In this document: in pieces, positions 26,804 to 35,354 of the stretch
Layout: each line of letters opens with the position of its first letter
Numbering within the stretch: position 1 is the first letter of the stretch
NCBI RefSeq assembly: GCF_030068615.1
Contig: NZ_JASJOC010000012.1
Location: 29,142-93,141, forward strand
Direction: 5' to 3'
Length of the DNA: 64,000 bases
Source: Halostagnicola sp. A-GB9-2
GTDB lineage: Archaea > Halobacteriota > Halobacteria > Halobacteriales > Natrialbaceae
Translations under genes and position numbers: made by a program
Notes under the pieces: model-generated
Seen by the model: the letters and a program-made list of their open reading frames with translations, nothing else
What the model was told of the DNA's origin: nothing
Database searches by the model: none

Positions 26804-27682
26804 TCACTCCGCTAGATGCAAACTCCCCTCACAGCTTTGGAGAACGTCTTTCTCTACCAATCGTTCGATCGCGTCCGTCACTCGCTCTGATTCGTCCTCG
26901 TCGAGTATGGCAACACTCGAGGTCACACCCTCTCTGATCGTCTTGGGTTCCGTGGTGGCATCGTCGATCGTCTGAAGAACAGTCCGCTCAACCTGTGCAT
27001 CCGTCCCAAGCTGGGTTACCTTCTTGGTGAAGTTGTCGGGAAGCCCGTTAAGATGACTTACCGAAATATCGATTGCGAGTAACGGATGAGATCCATCGCG
27101 TAGAAGCCTCGCTTCGTGACGACCCGTATTGAACGGCCGCTGTTGTACGATTTCCTCAATCAAGACATTCCAGTCAATGCCAGCCTGAGCAGTCCTCAGT
27201 AGGTCGTCGATATCAGTTCGCCGGCCAACCCCAAGGTCACCACCTGAAACTGCCTTGAGCAGGAAAATATCCGCCTCACTCAGCAGATGTGCCTCAATCC
27301 GCTCTCCCGTCCAGAACGCATCTGCCCGTTCTCGCATACGGTCCGTGATCCACACCTTCCCCACGACCTGTCGTTCGAAGATATCCACCTCAACGCCCGC
27401 ATCGTCGTTGTACATCTTGACAGTCCGTCCAACTCCCTTAATCGACTCAGTCGGTTCTTCTGTAATCACAAAGCCATTGTCCAAAAAGCAATTGAGGACG
27501 TGTTGGAAGTGCTCTTCCGTGCTGAATCCAAAGTCAATATCGTCTGTTCGAGGCTTGATCTGACGGGCAGTCATCGCTGCCCCACCCATCAAGTAGAGCG
27601 ATACGTCCTCGGACAACCAGCCATCGACCGTTGAGAGAAACGATTTGATTTGGTCTGAATTTCTGAATTCGTCCATAATCAC
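26804..27682 (-). CDS. nucleotidyltransferase-fold protein (AbiEii/DUF6036-like toxin)
   Basis: 292 aa from the GTG at 27682, or 290 aa from the ATG at 27676. The polymerase-beta-like signature is LMGGAAMTARQIKPRTDDID near residue 32: the GG motif followed by a DxD pair. VEVDIF follows as the third acidic site. A helical C-terminus resembles the AbiEii/DUF6036 group, which includes toxins that nucleotidylate tRNA. The start overlaps the stop of an HTH gene (GTGA), so the two form an AbiE-like pair. Toxicity is inferred. Confidence 0.75.
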   Translation of the reverse strand: MIMDEFRNSDQIKSFLSTVDGWLSEDVSLYLMGGAAMTARQIKPRTDDIDFGFSTEEHFQHVLNCFLDNGFVITEEPTESIKGVGRTVKMYNDDAGVEVDIFERQVVGKVWITDRMRERADAFWTGERIEAHLLSEADIFLLKAVSGGDLGVGRRTDIDDLLRTAQAGIDWNVLIEEIVQQRPFNTGRHEARLLRDGSHPLLAIDISVSHLNGLPDNFTKKVTQLGTDAQVERTVLQTIDDATTEPKTIREGVTSSVAILDEDESERVTDAIERLVEKDVLQSCEGSLHLAE

Positions 27683-28620
27683 ACTCCGTACTGGGCCTTC
27701 AACTGGTCGAACTCACGACGACTGGGTAGTCTTCGAGATTCCCCCCATTCACCACTCTCCTCAAGGGCCATGCTAATATCTCTGATAACGTCTTTAACCC
27801 CATACCATTTTGCCAACTCAGTGATAACAGTCAGATCGAGTTCGAGGTCGACAATTAAGAGCATCGCGTAACTAACGCGCCGAGGCTCTAGATCGCTCTG
27901 AATCACGTGACAGACAATCTGTTCGGGTGAGAGCTCATCTTCCGGCCCATGCCAGAAGAGGGGCTCACTGGGCAGGTGGAACCTATGACCGTATTCCTCG
28001 AGCGCCATTACGCCGGTCTTTTGCCAGCCATTTGCACTCTCGAATCTTGCTGTCTCTTCTGGGGTATGAGATCGAACCAGAACTCGCAACGGTTCGTACC
28101 ATTCGATAATCCCTCTACTGTCAATGTCGCGAAGTCGCCATCGATGAGACTGATAAGCGAACGCATCTGCAAATCCTTGGAGCTGAGAAACATTCTCCGC
28201 GAGCGCGTATTTCGGACCAGACGGAGAGAGCATGGCTCGATCTGTTATTGGTTGAAGTGCCGAGTAGACCGCTCTCTCCGTCTTCCCCAAACGACCCGCA
28301 ATCGTGGCTATCTTTTGGGGTTCATCTAGATACCAACAGACCCGAAGAAGAGACGGTTTCAAAATATCCCTCCAGTCGACGTGGCCTGCACTCAACGAGA
28401 GTCGCTGGAACGCTGTCATCATATTCCCGGTGCCAGGATGGAAAATTCTCCGCTGCTTAGATCCTCGTCGTTCTGAAATTTCATCAAGCTCAACCAATAT
28501 ATCAACTGCACGGTAAACCTGTTTCCTAGAATAGCCCGTCTCAGATACTAACGTTTCAACTGTCACTTCCTGGTGCTTGTCTATAACGTCCAGGATGGCC
28601 AAAGCAGCCTTTGGAATCAT
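27679..28620 (-). CDS. HTH protein, partner of nucleotidyltransferase
   Basis: 313 aa from the ATG at 28620; the longer frame is antisense of coiled-coil copy 4. It has two helix-turn-helix segments: VTVETLVSETGYSRKQVYRA (~residue 18-37) and KIATIAGRLGKTERAVYSAL (~110). A C-terminal helical region follows. This size and order (DNA-binding partner first, NTase second, overlapping) match AbiEi/AbiEii-type systems. A palindromic operator candidate with an AT-rich core lies just upstream. Confidence 0.7.
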   Translation of the reverse strand: MIPKAALAILDVIDKHQEVTVETLVSETGYSRKQVYRAVDILVELDEISERRGSKQRRIFHPGTGNMMTAFQRLSLSAGHVDWRDILKPSLLRVCWYLDEPQKIATIAGRLGKTERAVYSALQPITDRAMLSPSGPKYALAENVSQLQGFADAFAYQSHRWRLRDIDSRGIIEWYEPLRVLVRSHTPEETARFESANGWQKTGVMALEEYGHRFHLPSEPLFWHGPEDELSPEQIVCHVIQSDLEPRRVSYAMLLIVDLELDLTVITELAKWYGVKDVIRDISMALEESGEWGESRRLPSRREFDQLKAQYGV

Positions 28621-28630
28621 ATTGAAACCT

Positions 28631-28662
28631 AATGTCCACCAATATATGTATGTTTGGACATT
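28631..28662. promoter_or_regulatory. putative operator/promoter of the HTH-NTase pair
   Basis: AATGTCCA at 28631-28638 and its exact complement TGGACATT at 28655-28662 flank a 16-bp AT-rich core containing AATATATGTA. It is only 10 bases upstream of the HTH start and also borders the 5' breakpoint of coiled-coil copy 4. It fits an autoregulated promoter. Confidence 0.55.
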
Positions 28663-28668
28663 ATATTT

Positions 28669-29326
28669 CAACACCAGCAGTGATCGCCTCGAGAAAGCAA
28701 CCGAAGCAGCGCTGAACAAGGCAAGCGCGAACAAAGAGCGGGTGACCGAACTCCAGTCCCGCGAACTCGAGAAAGGCGCACACCTACGTGAAGCAACCGC
28801 CGACGAACACGTCGTCGAGGTCTCCAACGGGGGCCTCGAGCGAGTTACCAAGGACGACGGCGAGATCTACTTTCGGGTCCCTGAGAGCGCGGATCAGATC
28901 GATCGAGGGGGAAGCTTCCCTCGCGTATGGAGACCTGCTTCCAGTCCAGCAACTGGCCCGAATGGATGAGGAGATGCGTCGATCAGCCACCATAAAGTGC
29001 CCACACGGTTAGTGGCCAAGCTCTGGCAGGCCCGCAGCGACGACAGCGCCGGTGACAATCCCTGGGAGAACGGCTGTCGGGAGATCGATGAGTATGTGAA
29101 AGCAAGTGATCTCAAACATTGGATTCGGCGGCAGGAAGCCGGTATCAGCGAAAGTTACGCGAAGAAGTTGGTCTCGCGGTTGATCGACGCGCTGTTAGAC
29201 CTCTCAAAGCATCGCGTCGCAGTTCGGAAACGGACAGAGCGAAAGAACGGCCTCGAGTACACCGAGCGGCGGTTAGTGCTTCCCGCTGACGCCGAGATCC
29301 CTGGCGAGGCGGGGGGTGAAACGTAA
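28669..29326 (+). pseudogene. coiled-coil gene copy 4, truncated and frameshifted
   Basis: Similarity begins at SSDRLEKATEAALNKASANK, so nearly all of the coiled coil is missing. One extra G around 28913 (GATCGAGGGGGAAGC) shifts the frame before SLAYGDLLPVQQLARMDEEM. A second shift near 28990 (CCACCATAAAGTGCCC) returns it. From 28997 the frame is open to the stop (LVAKLWQARSDDSAGDNPWE onward). It is not translatable as one protein. Confidence 0.8.
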
Positions 29327-29542
29327 CAGCCGGTGACAGCTGGTGTCCTCGGACGGCCGGGGGCAGTGGGTGAGAGAACGCCTCGAGAGAGGTTGAAAGA
29401 CTCTTCAGGACGCCTATCCCACAGGATGAACCGAGAGTGTACGAGGGCTGGTTAGTGGTTGGTGTGTCCCTCGAGTGGTCGTCGGTGGTCACAACGAAGG
29501 ACAGGGGGTGAAGGATAGCCTGAAGACAACAGCTGTCACTGG
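29327..29542 (+). repeat. 3' repeat R4
   Basis: Starts CAGCCGGTGACAGCTGGTG, contains GTGTCCCTCGAGTGGTCGTC, and ends GACAACAGCTGTCACTGG. It follows copy 4 and lies 27 bases before the end of the next toxin gene. Confidence 0.8.
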
Positions 29543-29569
29543 ATACGGTCATTAAACTGGCAGACGAAT

Positions 29570-29953
29570 TCATTCGTTCTGTAGCGATAGTCCAATGTAT
29601 TGTGGGATCTCTGCAACAGCTGTATCCACGATCTCTTCTTCGACCATTCCCTGATATCCATCAAGATCAGAGTTCTTCAGCGTGACAACAGTCCACGGAT
29701 TAACATAGGAACGATTGGACAGCCCACCGTATCTCCAGTGGGAGTCGGTGAGTGAGACAGCTAATTCTCGATCTGTACTCGTGATCAGCAATGCCAAATA
29801 TTCGGTTCCTTGGAATGGATGTGCATCAGTACTGATGATGAGATATGGATGGTCACTGCCTTCATTCCCCTCAGTTTCGTCAAAGTCGAACGGGTCTGCA
29901 ACCCAAACAACATCCCCGCGGTTAATTACCTTCGGCAGTTGCCCGGAAGTCAT
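29570..29953 (-). CDS. PemK/MazF-like toxin
   Basis: 127 aa. MazF-fold signs are NRGDVVWVADPFDF at the start, then HPYLIISTDAHPFQGTEYLA, and VNPWTVVTLKNSDL with a Gly-rich turn. These endoribonucleases cleave mRNA. It overlaps the stop of the HTH gene at 29950 by 4 bases. A homologous toxin at 33554 shows that this module type occurs twice in the array. Confidence 0.75.
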   Translation of the reverse strand: MTSGQLPKVINRGDVVWVADPFDFDETEGNEGSDHPYLIISTDAHPFQGTEYLALLITSTDRELAVSLTDSHWRYGGLSNRSYVNPWTVVTLKNSDLDGYQGMVEEEIVDTAVAEIPQYIGLSLQNE

Positions 29954-30330
29954 TCATCACGAACCTGCCGATCTGGCGGAAGTTCGCTATACTCGGTTTC
30001 TTCGTCTCGATCGTACCCCTCATATCGGTCTGGATCAATAGACCGTTGGCTAAGTAGAGCTGCTCGCTCAGTACCGAGTGCATATTCATCAATTGACCAG
30101 TATTCCTTCGTGTGTTCGACAAGTCCTTTCGACTCTAATCGCGTCAATGTGACTCGAACGCTTGCTGGCGGAATATCAGTTTTTTCGGCTATCTTTTTCG
30201 GTTTAAATGCTTTATCTTGGTTGATTGCGAGAAATTCTAATACCGTATATGGGTTTGTCCCCTTCTCATAAACAGATATATTATCGTCAATCTCCTGTAA
30301 CTTTCTAAACTCCTCTTTTGTGATACTCAT
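29950..30330 (-). CDS. MarR-like winged-helix antitoxin
   Basis: 126 aa from the ATG at 30330; the upstream extension is antisense of copy 5. The winged helix is NPYTVLEFLAINQDKAFKPK, then IAEKTDIPPASVRVTLTRLE and SKGLVEHTKEYWSI. Its length and arrangement match the HTH gene at 33908. It probably binds the palindrome immediately upstream and the toxin downstream. Low GC compared with the flanking repeats. Confidence 0.75.
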   Translation of the reverse strand: MSITKEEFRKLQEIDDNISVYEKGTNPYTVLEFLAINQDKAFKPKKIAEKTDIPPASVRVTLTRLESKGLVEHTKEYWSIDEYALGTERAALLSQRSIDPDRYEGYDRDEETEYSELPPDRQVRDE

Positions 30331-30347
30331 CGTTACTCTGTGTAACG
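30331..30347. promoter_or_regulatory. palindromic operator candidate
   Basis: CGTTAC-TCTGT-GTAACG, a perfect 6-bp inverted repeat directly abutting the antitoxin start codon. It shares the CGTTAC half-site with the region in front of the RHH antitoxin at 26235. Confidence 0.55.
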
Positions 30348-30381
30348 CTATGTATCGCAATGACTTGGTTCTTTTGAAGAT

Positions 30382-30933
30382 AAAGGAACACATCTCCGCG
30401 AAGAAACCGTCAACGAACACGTCGTCGACATCGCTGATGGTCGCCTCGAGCGGATCACAAAAGACGACGGCCAGCAGTACTACCGGCTGCCCGAGAGCGC
30501 GGATCCACTCGACGGCGGCGACGTCTCGCTCGCCTACGGGGACTTGCTGCCAGTCCAGCAGTTGGCTCGAATGGACGGGGAGATGCGTCGCTCGGCGGCG
30601 AATGCGTTACCGACGCGGCTAGCCGCGAAATTGTGGCAGGCACGGACTGACGACAGCGTCGGCGACAATCCATGGGAAGCTGGCTGTAAGGATATCGCAG
30701 AGTACCTCAAAGCCAGCGATCTCAAACACTGGATTCGCCGCCAAGAGGCCGGCATCAGCGAGAGTTACACGAAGAAATTGGTCTCGAAGGTGATTGACGC
30801 GCTGTTGGATCTTGCGAAGAACCGGGTTGCAGTGAGGAAGCGCACAAAACGCAAGAACGGTCTCGAGTACACAGAGCGGCGGCTTGTGCTTCCTACTGAC
30901 GTCGAGATTCCTGGAGAGGCTGGAGGTGAATAA
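30382..30933 (+). pseudogene. coiled-coil gene copy 5, 5'-truncated
   Basis: Similarity starts at KGTHLREETVNEHVVDIADG, ~20 codons further in than copies 2 and 4. The frame is then open to the stop at 30933, but a TGA at 30361 and the lack of a start codon leave it without a usable 5' end; the first in-frame start-like codon is well inside. It retains LLPVQQLARMDGEMRRS and ASDLKHWIRRQEAGI. Confidence 0.75.
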
Positions 30934-30998
30934 GCACCGGTGACAGCTGGTGTCCTCGGATGAGCGGGGACAGTGGGTTCCAGGACGCCTCGAGAGAG
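30934..30998 (+). repeat. 3' repeat R5, partial
   Basis: GCACCGGTGACAGCTGGTG through GACGCCTCGAGAGAGGCCCG matches R6 most closely (both have GGGTTCCAGGACGCC). After about 30998 the sequence departs. The stretch to 31200 shows no gene. Confidence 0.65.
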
Positions 30999-31202
30999 GC
31001 CCGATACGCTCTCGACGACCACCGCTCACCTCGAGTGCGTCCGTCCGCCCAGGGTCGAGGAGCCGTTGGTCTCCCTCCTCGAGCAGCCTCGACAGCAACC
31101 AAGAACGACGCCTGCGAGTCGCTCACCGGAGACGACTATTGTCCACGGATGGAACTGAACAGCGGCTACAATAACAGTGAAGAGACCCAATCCGTCCCAG
31201 TG

Positions 31203-31210
31203 TTTATTTA
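31203..31210 (+). promoter_or_regulatory. putative TATA box of UPF0175-PIN pair
   Basis: TTTATTTA ends 23 bases before the ATG at 31234, the spacing expected for a leaderless transcript, and it supports that start over the upstream alternatives. Confidence 0.45.
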
Positions 31211-31233
31211 TGATTCAGCCGTACGACTACCTA

Positions 31234-31530
31234 ATGTCTCACTTTTCGGATGACGTTGAGACGATTGCGGCAGTCGGTGGCTACGACGACACCGACGACG
31301 TTCTCGAGGATGCGGTTCGAGAGCTGCTGCGACGGCGGCCAGAACTCCGAACGTCGCTTGCGATCGAAAAGTACCGGGCGGGAGATGTGAGTCTCAATCG
31401 AGCGGCCGAGTTGGCGGATATGTCGACTGAACGCCTTAAAGATGAACTCACCGACCGCGGTATCGATCGGTCAGCCGGGTTTTTGGACCCTGCCGATCGC
31501 GAACGCGAACTCGACGAGTTCAGTGGGTAA
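31234..31530 (+). CDS. UPF0175-like antitoxin
   Basis: 98 aa from the ATG at 31234. DVLEDAVRELLRRRPELRTS then LAIEKYRAGDVSLNRAAELA and DMSTERLKDELTDRGI form the UPF0175 helix pattern common in antitoxins of PIN toxins. The PIN gene follows after 11 bases. Unlike most other pairs in the array, this one is on the plus strand, the same direction as the coiled-coil copies. Confidence 0.8.
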   Translation: MSHFSDDVETIAAVGGYDDTDDVLEDAVRELLRRRPELRTSLAIEKYRAGDVSLNRAAELADMSTERLKDELTDRGIDRSAGFLDPADRERELDEFSG

Positions 31531-31541
31531 CGGAGGATGGT

Positions 31542-32060
31542 GTGTCGATGACGATCATCGATAACAACGTATTGAGTGCGCTAGCGAAGATTGAGCGCTG
31601 CTCTCTGTTAGCAGAGGTCTTCGAGACGGTTGGCACACCGACGGGGGTTATCGTTGAGCTTGACCGAACTGAGGCTTCGGGATACGAATCCGTCTCTCGT
31701 ATTGAGTCGATAAAGTCGTACAACGATGGCTGGTTGGAGGTCCTCTCGCCGACACAAACAGAACTTCAGGTTGCGGACGATATCCGAGATCACGCCCTGT
31801 CGACGACTGATGCGCAGTGTCTCGCGATCGCATCCGAACGAAATCGTCGTCTCGTTACTGACGACGCTCACGTCGGAACGATTGGCCAGCAACGAGACGT
31901 GACGGTCTGGGACCTCACGCTGTTTCTCAAAGCTGCAATTCAAGTTGACGTGGTCGAAACCGTCGACGAACTCACGGCGATACGTGACGACCTCCAGCGT
32001 GCCGATGGCTATCGATTCGCCGCTGCCGACGAGGAATCACTGTTTGACGAACTATCGTAG
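31542..32060 (+). CDS. PIN-domain toxin
   Basis: 172 aa from the GTG at 31542, with an ATG two codons on. TIIDNNVLSALAKI replaces the usual D-(S/T/N)-(S/N) with DNN. GVIVELDR, LSTTDAQCLAIASERN and RLVTDDAHVGTIG carry the remaining acidic positions. The C-terminal helical tail (~40 residues) is longer than in a minimal VapC. Predicted RNase controlled by the upstream UPF0175-like protein. Confidence 0.8.
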   Translation: MSMTIIDNNVLSALAKIERCSLLAEVFETVGTPTGVIVELDRTEASGYESVSRIESIKSYNDGWLEVLSPTQTELQVADDIRDHALSTTDAQCLAIASERNRRLVTDDAHVGTIGQQRDVTVWDLTLFLKAAIQVDVVETVDELTAIRDDLQRADGYRFAAADEESLFDELS

Positions 32061-32062
32061 TA

Positions 32063-32448
32063 TCAGTCTGCACTGGCAGCAGCGTCGGCGTCAGCATCAT
32101 CGTCGACGAGCGGGTAGTCGATATGCACCTCGATCCGTTCGTACGGGACGATGGGGACCTTCGCACCACCGCGTCCTCCCTCCTCAAACGCAACGATGTC
32201 GAGCATTTCCAGTCGCTGTAGATCTGCATGGACATCAGAGACATCGCGATTGACGGCGCGAGCTGCATCCCGGATGCTCGTAGGCTCGCTCTCGACGATT
32301 GCCTGGATGAGCACAGGCGCAGCGGAGAAAGGTGTTCGTAGAAATCGTCGTAGCTCCCAAACTGAAGCACGGACCGGCCCGTGAGATGGTCCGGTACCAA
32401 ATCTTCGATCAACGTAAGTTCACCATTGGTCGAAGAGTCGTACGTCAT
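32063..32448 (-). pseudogene. TumA/HVO_A0114-like antitoxin, frameshifted
   Basis: The N-terminal part (MTYDSSTNGELTLIEDL ... SVLQFGSYDDFYEHLSP) and the winged-helix part (LIQAIVESEPTSIRDAARAV, VSDVHADLQRLEMLDIVAF, IVPYERIEVHIDYPL) are in different frames. The break is near 32310-32330. The joined pattern matches HVO_A0114-type putative DNA-binding proteins, normally paired with a TumE toxin. No TumE partner is seen on this strand. Either a real frameshift or an assembly error. Confidence 0.6.
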
Positions 32449-32794
32449 CCCGCAGTTCGGAGAGTGGCCGTTCGGATTCACACGAATCGACGCCGTGTAC
32501 GTCTGGACCCAGGGTGGCTACCAAGTCGGTCGTGACCCCGATGACTACCCGCTGTTCCTTGCTGTCCGCGAACAGGACGTCAGCGACTGGGAGGCGTTCT
32601 TCGAGTCGTTCGGCCTCCCTACCGCATTCGAGCGGCAATCTCAAGACGATCTGGACGGACCGTTGCAGATCGTCCTTGAGCCACGTCCATCCCTTGAAAT
32701 CGATCACGTCGAAGGCTACCCGGTGATCCCACGAGTAGAAGCGATCGAATATATGCGCGAGCGCTCATCCCGTTACATTCTGAATCAGAGATAG
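32381..32794 (+). CDS. hypothetical protein, possibly 5'-truncated
   Basis: 137 aa from GTG 32381, or ~122 aa from TTG 32426. No ATG start exists and it overlaps the divergent TumA-like gene, so the true 5' end may be lost. FGFTRIDAVYVWTQGGYQV, FLAVREQDVSDWEAFFESFG and VEAIEYMRERSSRYIL read as an acidic folded protein. I do not recognise it. It could be a toxin partner brought in beside the broken antitoxin. Confidence 0.55.
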   Translation: MRWSGTKSSINVSSPLVEESYVIPQFGEWPFGFTRIDAVYVWTQGGYQVGRDPDDYPLFLAVREQDVSDWEAFFESFGLPTAFERQSQDDLDGPLQIVLEPRPSLEIDHVEGYPVIPRVEAIEYMRERSSRYILNQR

Positions 32795-32951
32795 GGTTTC
32801 ACCCTAGTGTCAGAGGCACGCCAATTGGTGTATTCCCTAGTCCCTGTCGCCCTGTTTTGCAGTTCGAAGACGGTGTGATAGATGGCTTTTCATGGATTTG
32901 ATATCGACCGATCTCGAGAGCATAGCACGGACAGTACAGGTGAAGAAGTTC

Positions 32952-33422
32952 CTAGTTGAGGAACGCGCCGAGGGGGGACCTATCGAAACGACTGCGAACT
33001 ACGTATTCAACCGCGCCGAGAAGGAGAACTATTGCGAGCGGAACGAACCAAAACATACCAAACAGTGAATCGGTGGATAGACTAATCGGCGTAGCACCGG
33101 TAGCTCGTGCCTCCTCAAAGTGATGGTAACTGTTGAAAAACGCCCACGAAAAGAGGAAAACGAGACTGACTGTCGGAGCCACGAGCTTATTTCGATAAAA
33201 CAGAACAAGCGGAATACTGCCGAGCAGAACAAGACCAAGAACGGTAATTGAGATGAGTGCTACTCCCGACAGTGTTTCCGGGAAATACATCTCTTGAACA
33301 GATCTTCCACGAACGAACACACTTAGCCAGAGAGCAAGAGTTGCATGGATGATCCCGACAGCGAGACATATCGCAATCGCCCTTCGAGAAAGCCCTCGGC
33401 ATATCATAAATCTATGATTCAT
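32952..33422 (-). CDS. four-helix membrane protein
   Basis: About 156 aa from the ATG at 33422, or 151 aa from 33407. Four hydrophobic segments: AIAICLAVGIIHATLALWL, ALISITVLGLVLLGSIPLVL, LVFLFSWAFFNSY and FVPLAIVLLLGAVEYVV. No family recognised. AT-rich upstream DNA (to ~33530) is consistent with a promoter. It lies inside the R5-R6 interval, between two toxin-antitoxin pairs. Confidence 0.65.
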   Translation of the reverse strand: MNHRFMICRGLSRRAIAICLAVGIIHATLALWLSVFVRGRSVQEMYFPETLSGVALISITVLGLVLLGSIPLVLFYRNKLVAPTVSLVFLFSWAFFNSYHHFEEARATGATPISLSTDSLFGMFWFVPLAIVLLLGAVEYVVRSRFDRSPLGAFLN

Positions 33423-33553
33423 ACCTATAAATAAATATTTTGTTGTGATATGTGTGATTGTTCTATCCGATAGCGGTTGTTCAGTTCGCACGTGTACTTA
33501 CCTATCTCTCTTAAAATTTGTTAGCCGGTAATGATTTCACAGATCCAAGAAGG

Positions 33554-33907
33554 TTAGTTTTCGTCTGCAGTTGATGTGCCAAGGTACGAGAGAAGAGCGC
33601 TAGTGACGCGCTCCGCAAAGTCGTCTGTGATCACGCCCTGTACGCCAGCGATGTGGATGTCGTCCTTCAATGTCGCCACCGACCACGGGAGGACATGGCT
33701 CTGTGCCCCAGGCTCGCCTCGTATCCACGCCTCGCTCGGTACCGCAAAACTGCCGGGGTGGTGCGACTGGGTAGTGAACGCGACGACGATCGATTCCTCA
33801 TCGGGGTAGGGTAGGCGGTCAGCTGATACGACAAACCACGGCCTTGGGTTCCCGCCGGCCGATTTGAACGGGTCGGGCGCCCATACGACCTCCCCTCGTG
33901 ACGCCAT
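33554..33907 (-). CDS. PemK/MazF-like toxin, second copy type
   Basis: 117 aa. SRGEVVWAPDPFKSAGGNPR, PWFVVSADRLPYPDEESIVV and VLPWSVATLKDDIH parallel the toxin at 29570 (GDVVWVADPFDF, VNPWTVVTLKNSDL). Starts directly at the stop of the HTH gene (CAT|CTA on the plus strand). Predicted mRNA endoribonuclease. Confidence 0.75.
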   Translation of the reverse strand: MASRGEVVWAPDPFKSAGGNPRPWFVVSADRLPYPDEESIVVAFTTQSHHPGSFAVPSEAWIRGEPGAQSHVLPWSVATLKDDIHIAGVQGVITDDFAERVTSALLSYLGTSTADEN

Positions 33908-34297
33908 CTATGCGTCCCCACTGTCGTCGCGCTCGGTGATGGGATCAACGGCGGTTTCCATCCACATCTCGACTTCCTTGTCGGAGAACCCACCGTCTCT
34001 CGCGTCGACCGCGGCGGCGCTGAGGTGGGCAGCCGAGGCCACTGCATGTTCGGTATCGGCGATTTTCCAGTACTGACCACGGTGGTCGACCAGCCCGTGT
34101 TGTTCGAGGCGGTTGAGCGTCGGCCCGACGCTCCCCTGTGGCACGTCGACGACATCGACAATCTCCCGCTGCCGGAACGCCTTGTCGGCGTTCTGGAGCA
34201 GGAGTTGGTAGACCTTCCCTTGTGTCGTGTCGGGGGCGAGATCCAACGTTGGCCCGTCCTCATCAATTGTCTGGAATTTGTCTTTGGAGATCGGCAT
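33908..34297 (-). CDS. MarR-like winged-helix antitoxin, second copy type
   Basis: 129 aa. GKVYQLLLQNADKAFRQREI, VDVPQGSVGPTLNRLEQHGL and VDHRGQYWKIADTE form the winged helix. Clearly homologous to the protein at 29950 in layout. The C-terminal tail EKEVEMWMETAVDP-like helix may contact the toxin. It starts ~200 bases before the breakpoint of coiled-coil copy 6. Confidence 0.75.
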   Translation of the reverse strand: MPISKDKFQTIDEDGPTLDLAPDTTQGKVYQLLLQNADKAFRQREIVDVVDVPQGSVGPTLNRLEQHGLVDHRGQYWKIADTEHAVASAAHLSAAAVDARDGGFSDKEVEMWMETAVDPITERDDSGDA

Positions 34298-34348
34298 TGT
34301 ATGTATCTATTTGTATTCGTTCCTATTAGGTCTTATCTGTGACGAAGC

Positions 34349-34504
34349 GACGAGAATGAGAAAACTATAGCGGTAGATGCTTCTGAGGTGGTGCACCAGG
34401 CGTATACGGAGCTGTTCGGCATCGAACCCGATCGCATTCCATTCACCGCTGAGGCGCTGCCCGGTGCTCGGGTCGCCGTCCGGTCAACTAAGATCTCCCC
34501 ATCT
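34349..34504 (+). other. open-frame fragment before copy 6
   Basis: The plus-strand frame reads KTIAVDASEVVHQAYTELFG then IEPDRIPFTAEALPGARVAV and is protein-like, but it has no start and runs straight into copy 6 in the wrong frame. It may be the tail of a former passenger gene. Not recognised. Confidence 0.35.
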
Positions 34505-35040
34505 TTGCGAGGAGACGGTCGACGAACACCTCGTCGAGGTCCCCAATGGGCGTCTCGAGCGGGTCACAAAGACGACGGTGAGACCTACTTCCGGCTGCCC
34601 GAGAGTTCGGATCCACTTGGTCGTAGCGAGGTCTCGCTTGCCTACGGGGACTTGCTTCCGATTCAGCAACTGGCCCGGATGGACGAGGAGATGCGTCGCT
34701 CGGCAACGAGTGCATTGCCGACACGGCTGGCGGCGAAACTGTGGCAGGCCCGCAGCGACGACAGTGTCGGCGACAATCCCTGGGAAGCAGGTTGTAAGGA
34801 TATCGCAGAGTACGTCAAAGCCAGCGATCTCAAACATTGGATTCGCCGCCAGGAAGCCGGTATCAGCGAGAGTTATGCGAAGAAGCTGGTTTCGCGGGTG
34901 ATCGACGCGCTGTTGGATCTTGCGAAGAACCGGGTTGCCATTCGGAAGCGCCAAGAGTGAAAGAACGGCCTCGAGTACACCGAGCGGCGGTTGGTGCTTC
35001 CCGCCGACGCAGCAATTCCGGGTGAAACGGGAGGTGAATA
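34505..35040 (+). pseudogene. coiled-coil gene copy 6, truncated with frameshift and nonsense
   Basis: Similarity starts at EETVDEHLVEVPNGRLERVT. One A is missing near 34568 (GTCACAAAGACGACGG), shifting the frame before TYFRLPESSDPLGRSEVSLA. A TGA at about 34958 (CGCCAAGAGTGAAAGAAC) then interrupts KRQE/KNGLEYTERR. Sequence is a mosaic: parts match copy 1 (PLGRSEVSLAYGDLLPIQQL) and parts match copy 3 (KDIAEYVKASDL, AVRKRQE-type tail). Confidence 0.8.
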
Positions 35041-35256
35041 AGAGCCAGGGACAGCTGGTGTCCTCGGGTGACCGGGGACAGTGGGTTCCAGGACGCCTTG
35101 AGAGAGGCCTAGTGACTCTCTGGGAAGCCTAACTCACAGCAAGAGCGCGGCTGTACGCGGGTTGGGTACCGGTTGGTGTGTCCCTCGAGTGGTCGTCGGT
35201 GGTCGTACTGAGAGACAGAGGTTGGAGGAAATCCTGACGACAACTGCTGTCACTGG
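35041..35256 (+). repeat. 3' repeat R6
   Basis: Begins GAGCCAGGGACAGCTGGTG, includes GTGTCCCTCGAGTGGTCGTC, and ends GCTGTCACTGG. Its GGGTTGGGTACCGGTTGG stretch is the same as in R1, another sign of exchange between distant copies. Confidence 0.8.
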
Positions 35257-35354
35257 AGATCGTTACGAACCTCCCTTTATCGGCCGACTCGGATTCAGTT
35301 TTCATATATTTGGACGGGAGTAAATTATTTGAGCGCGCGAGTTATAGGGTGGAT

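Noticed and set aside
28621..28851. N-terminal extension of the HTH gene at 27679
   Set aside because: The extra residues are the antisense of coiled-coil copy 4; the ATG at 28620 with its palindrome upstream is a better start.
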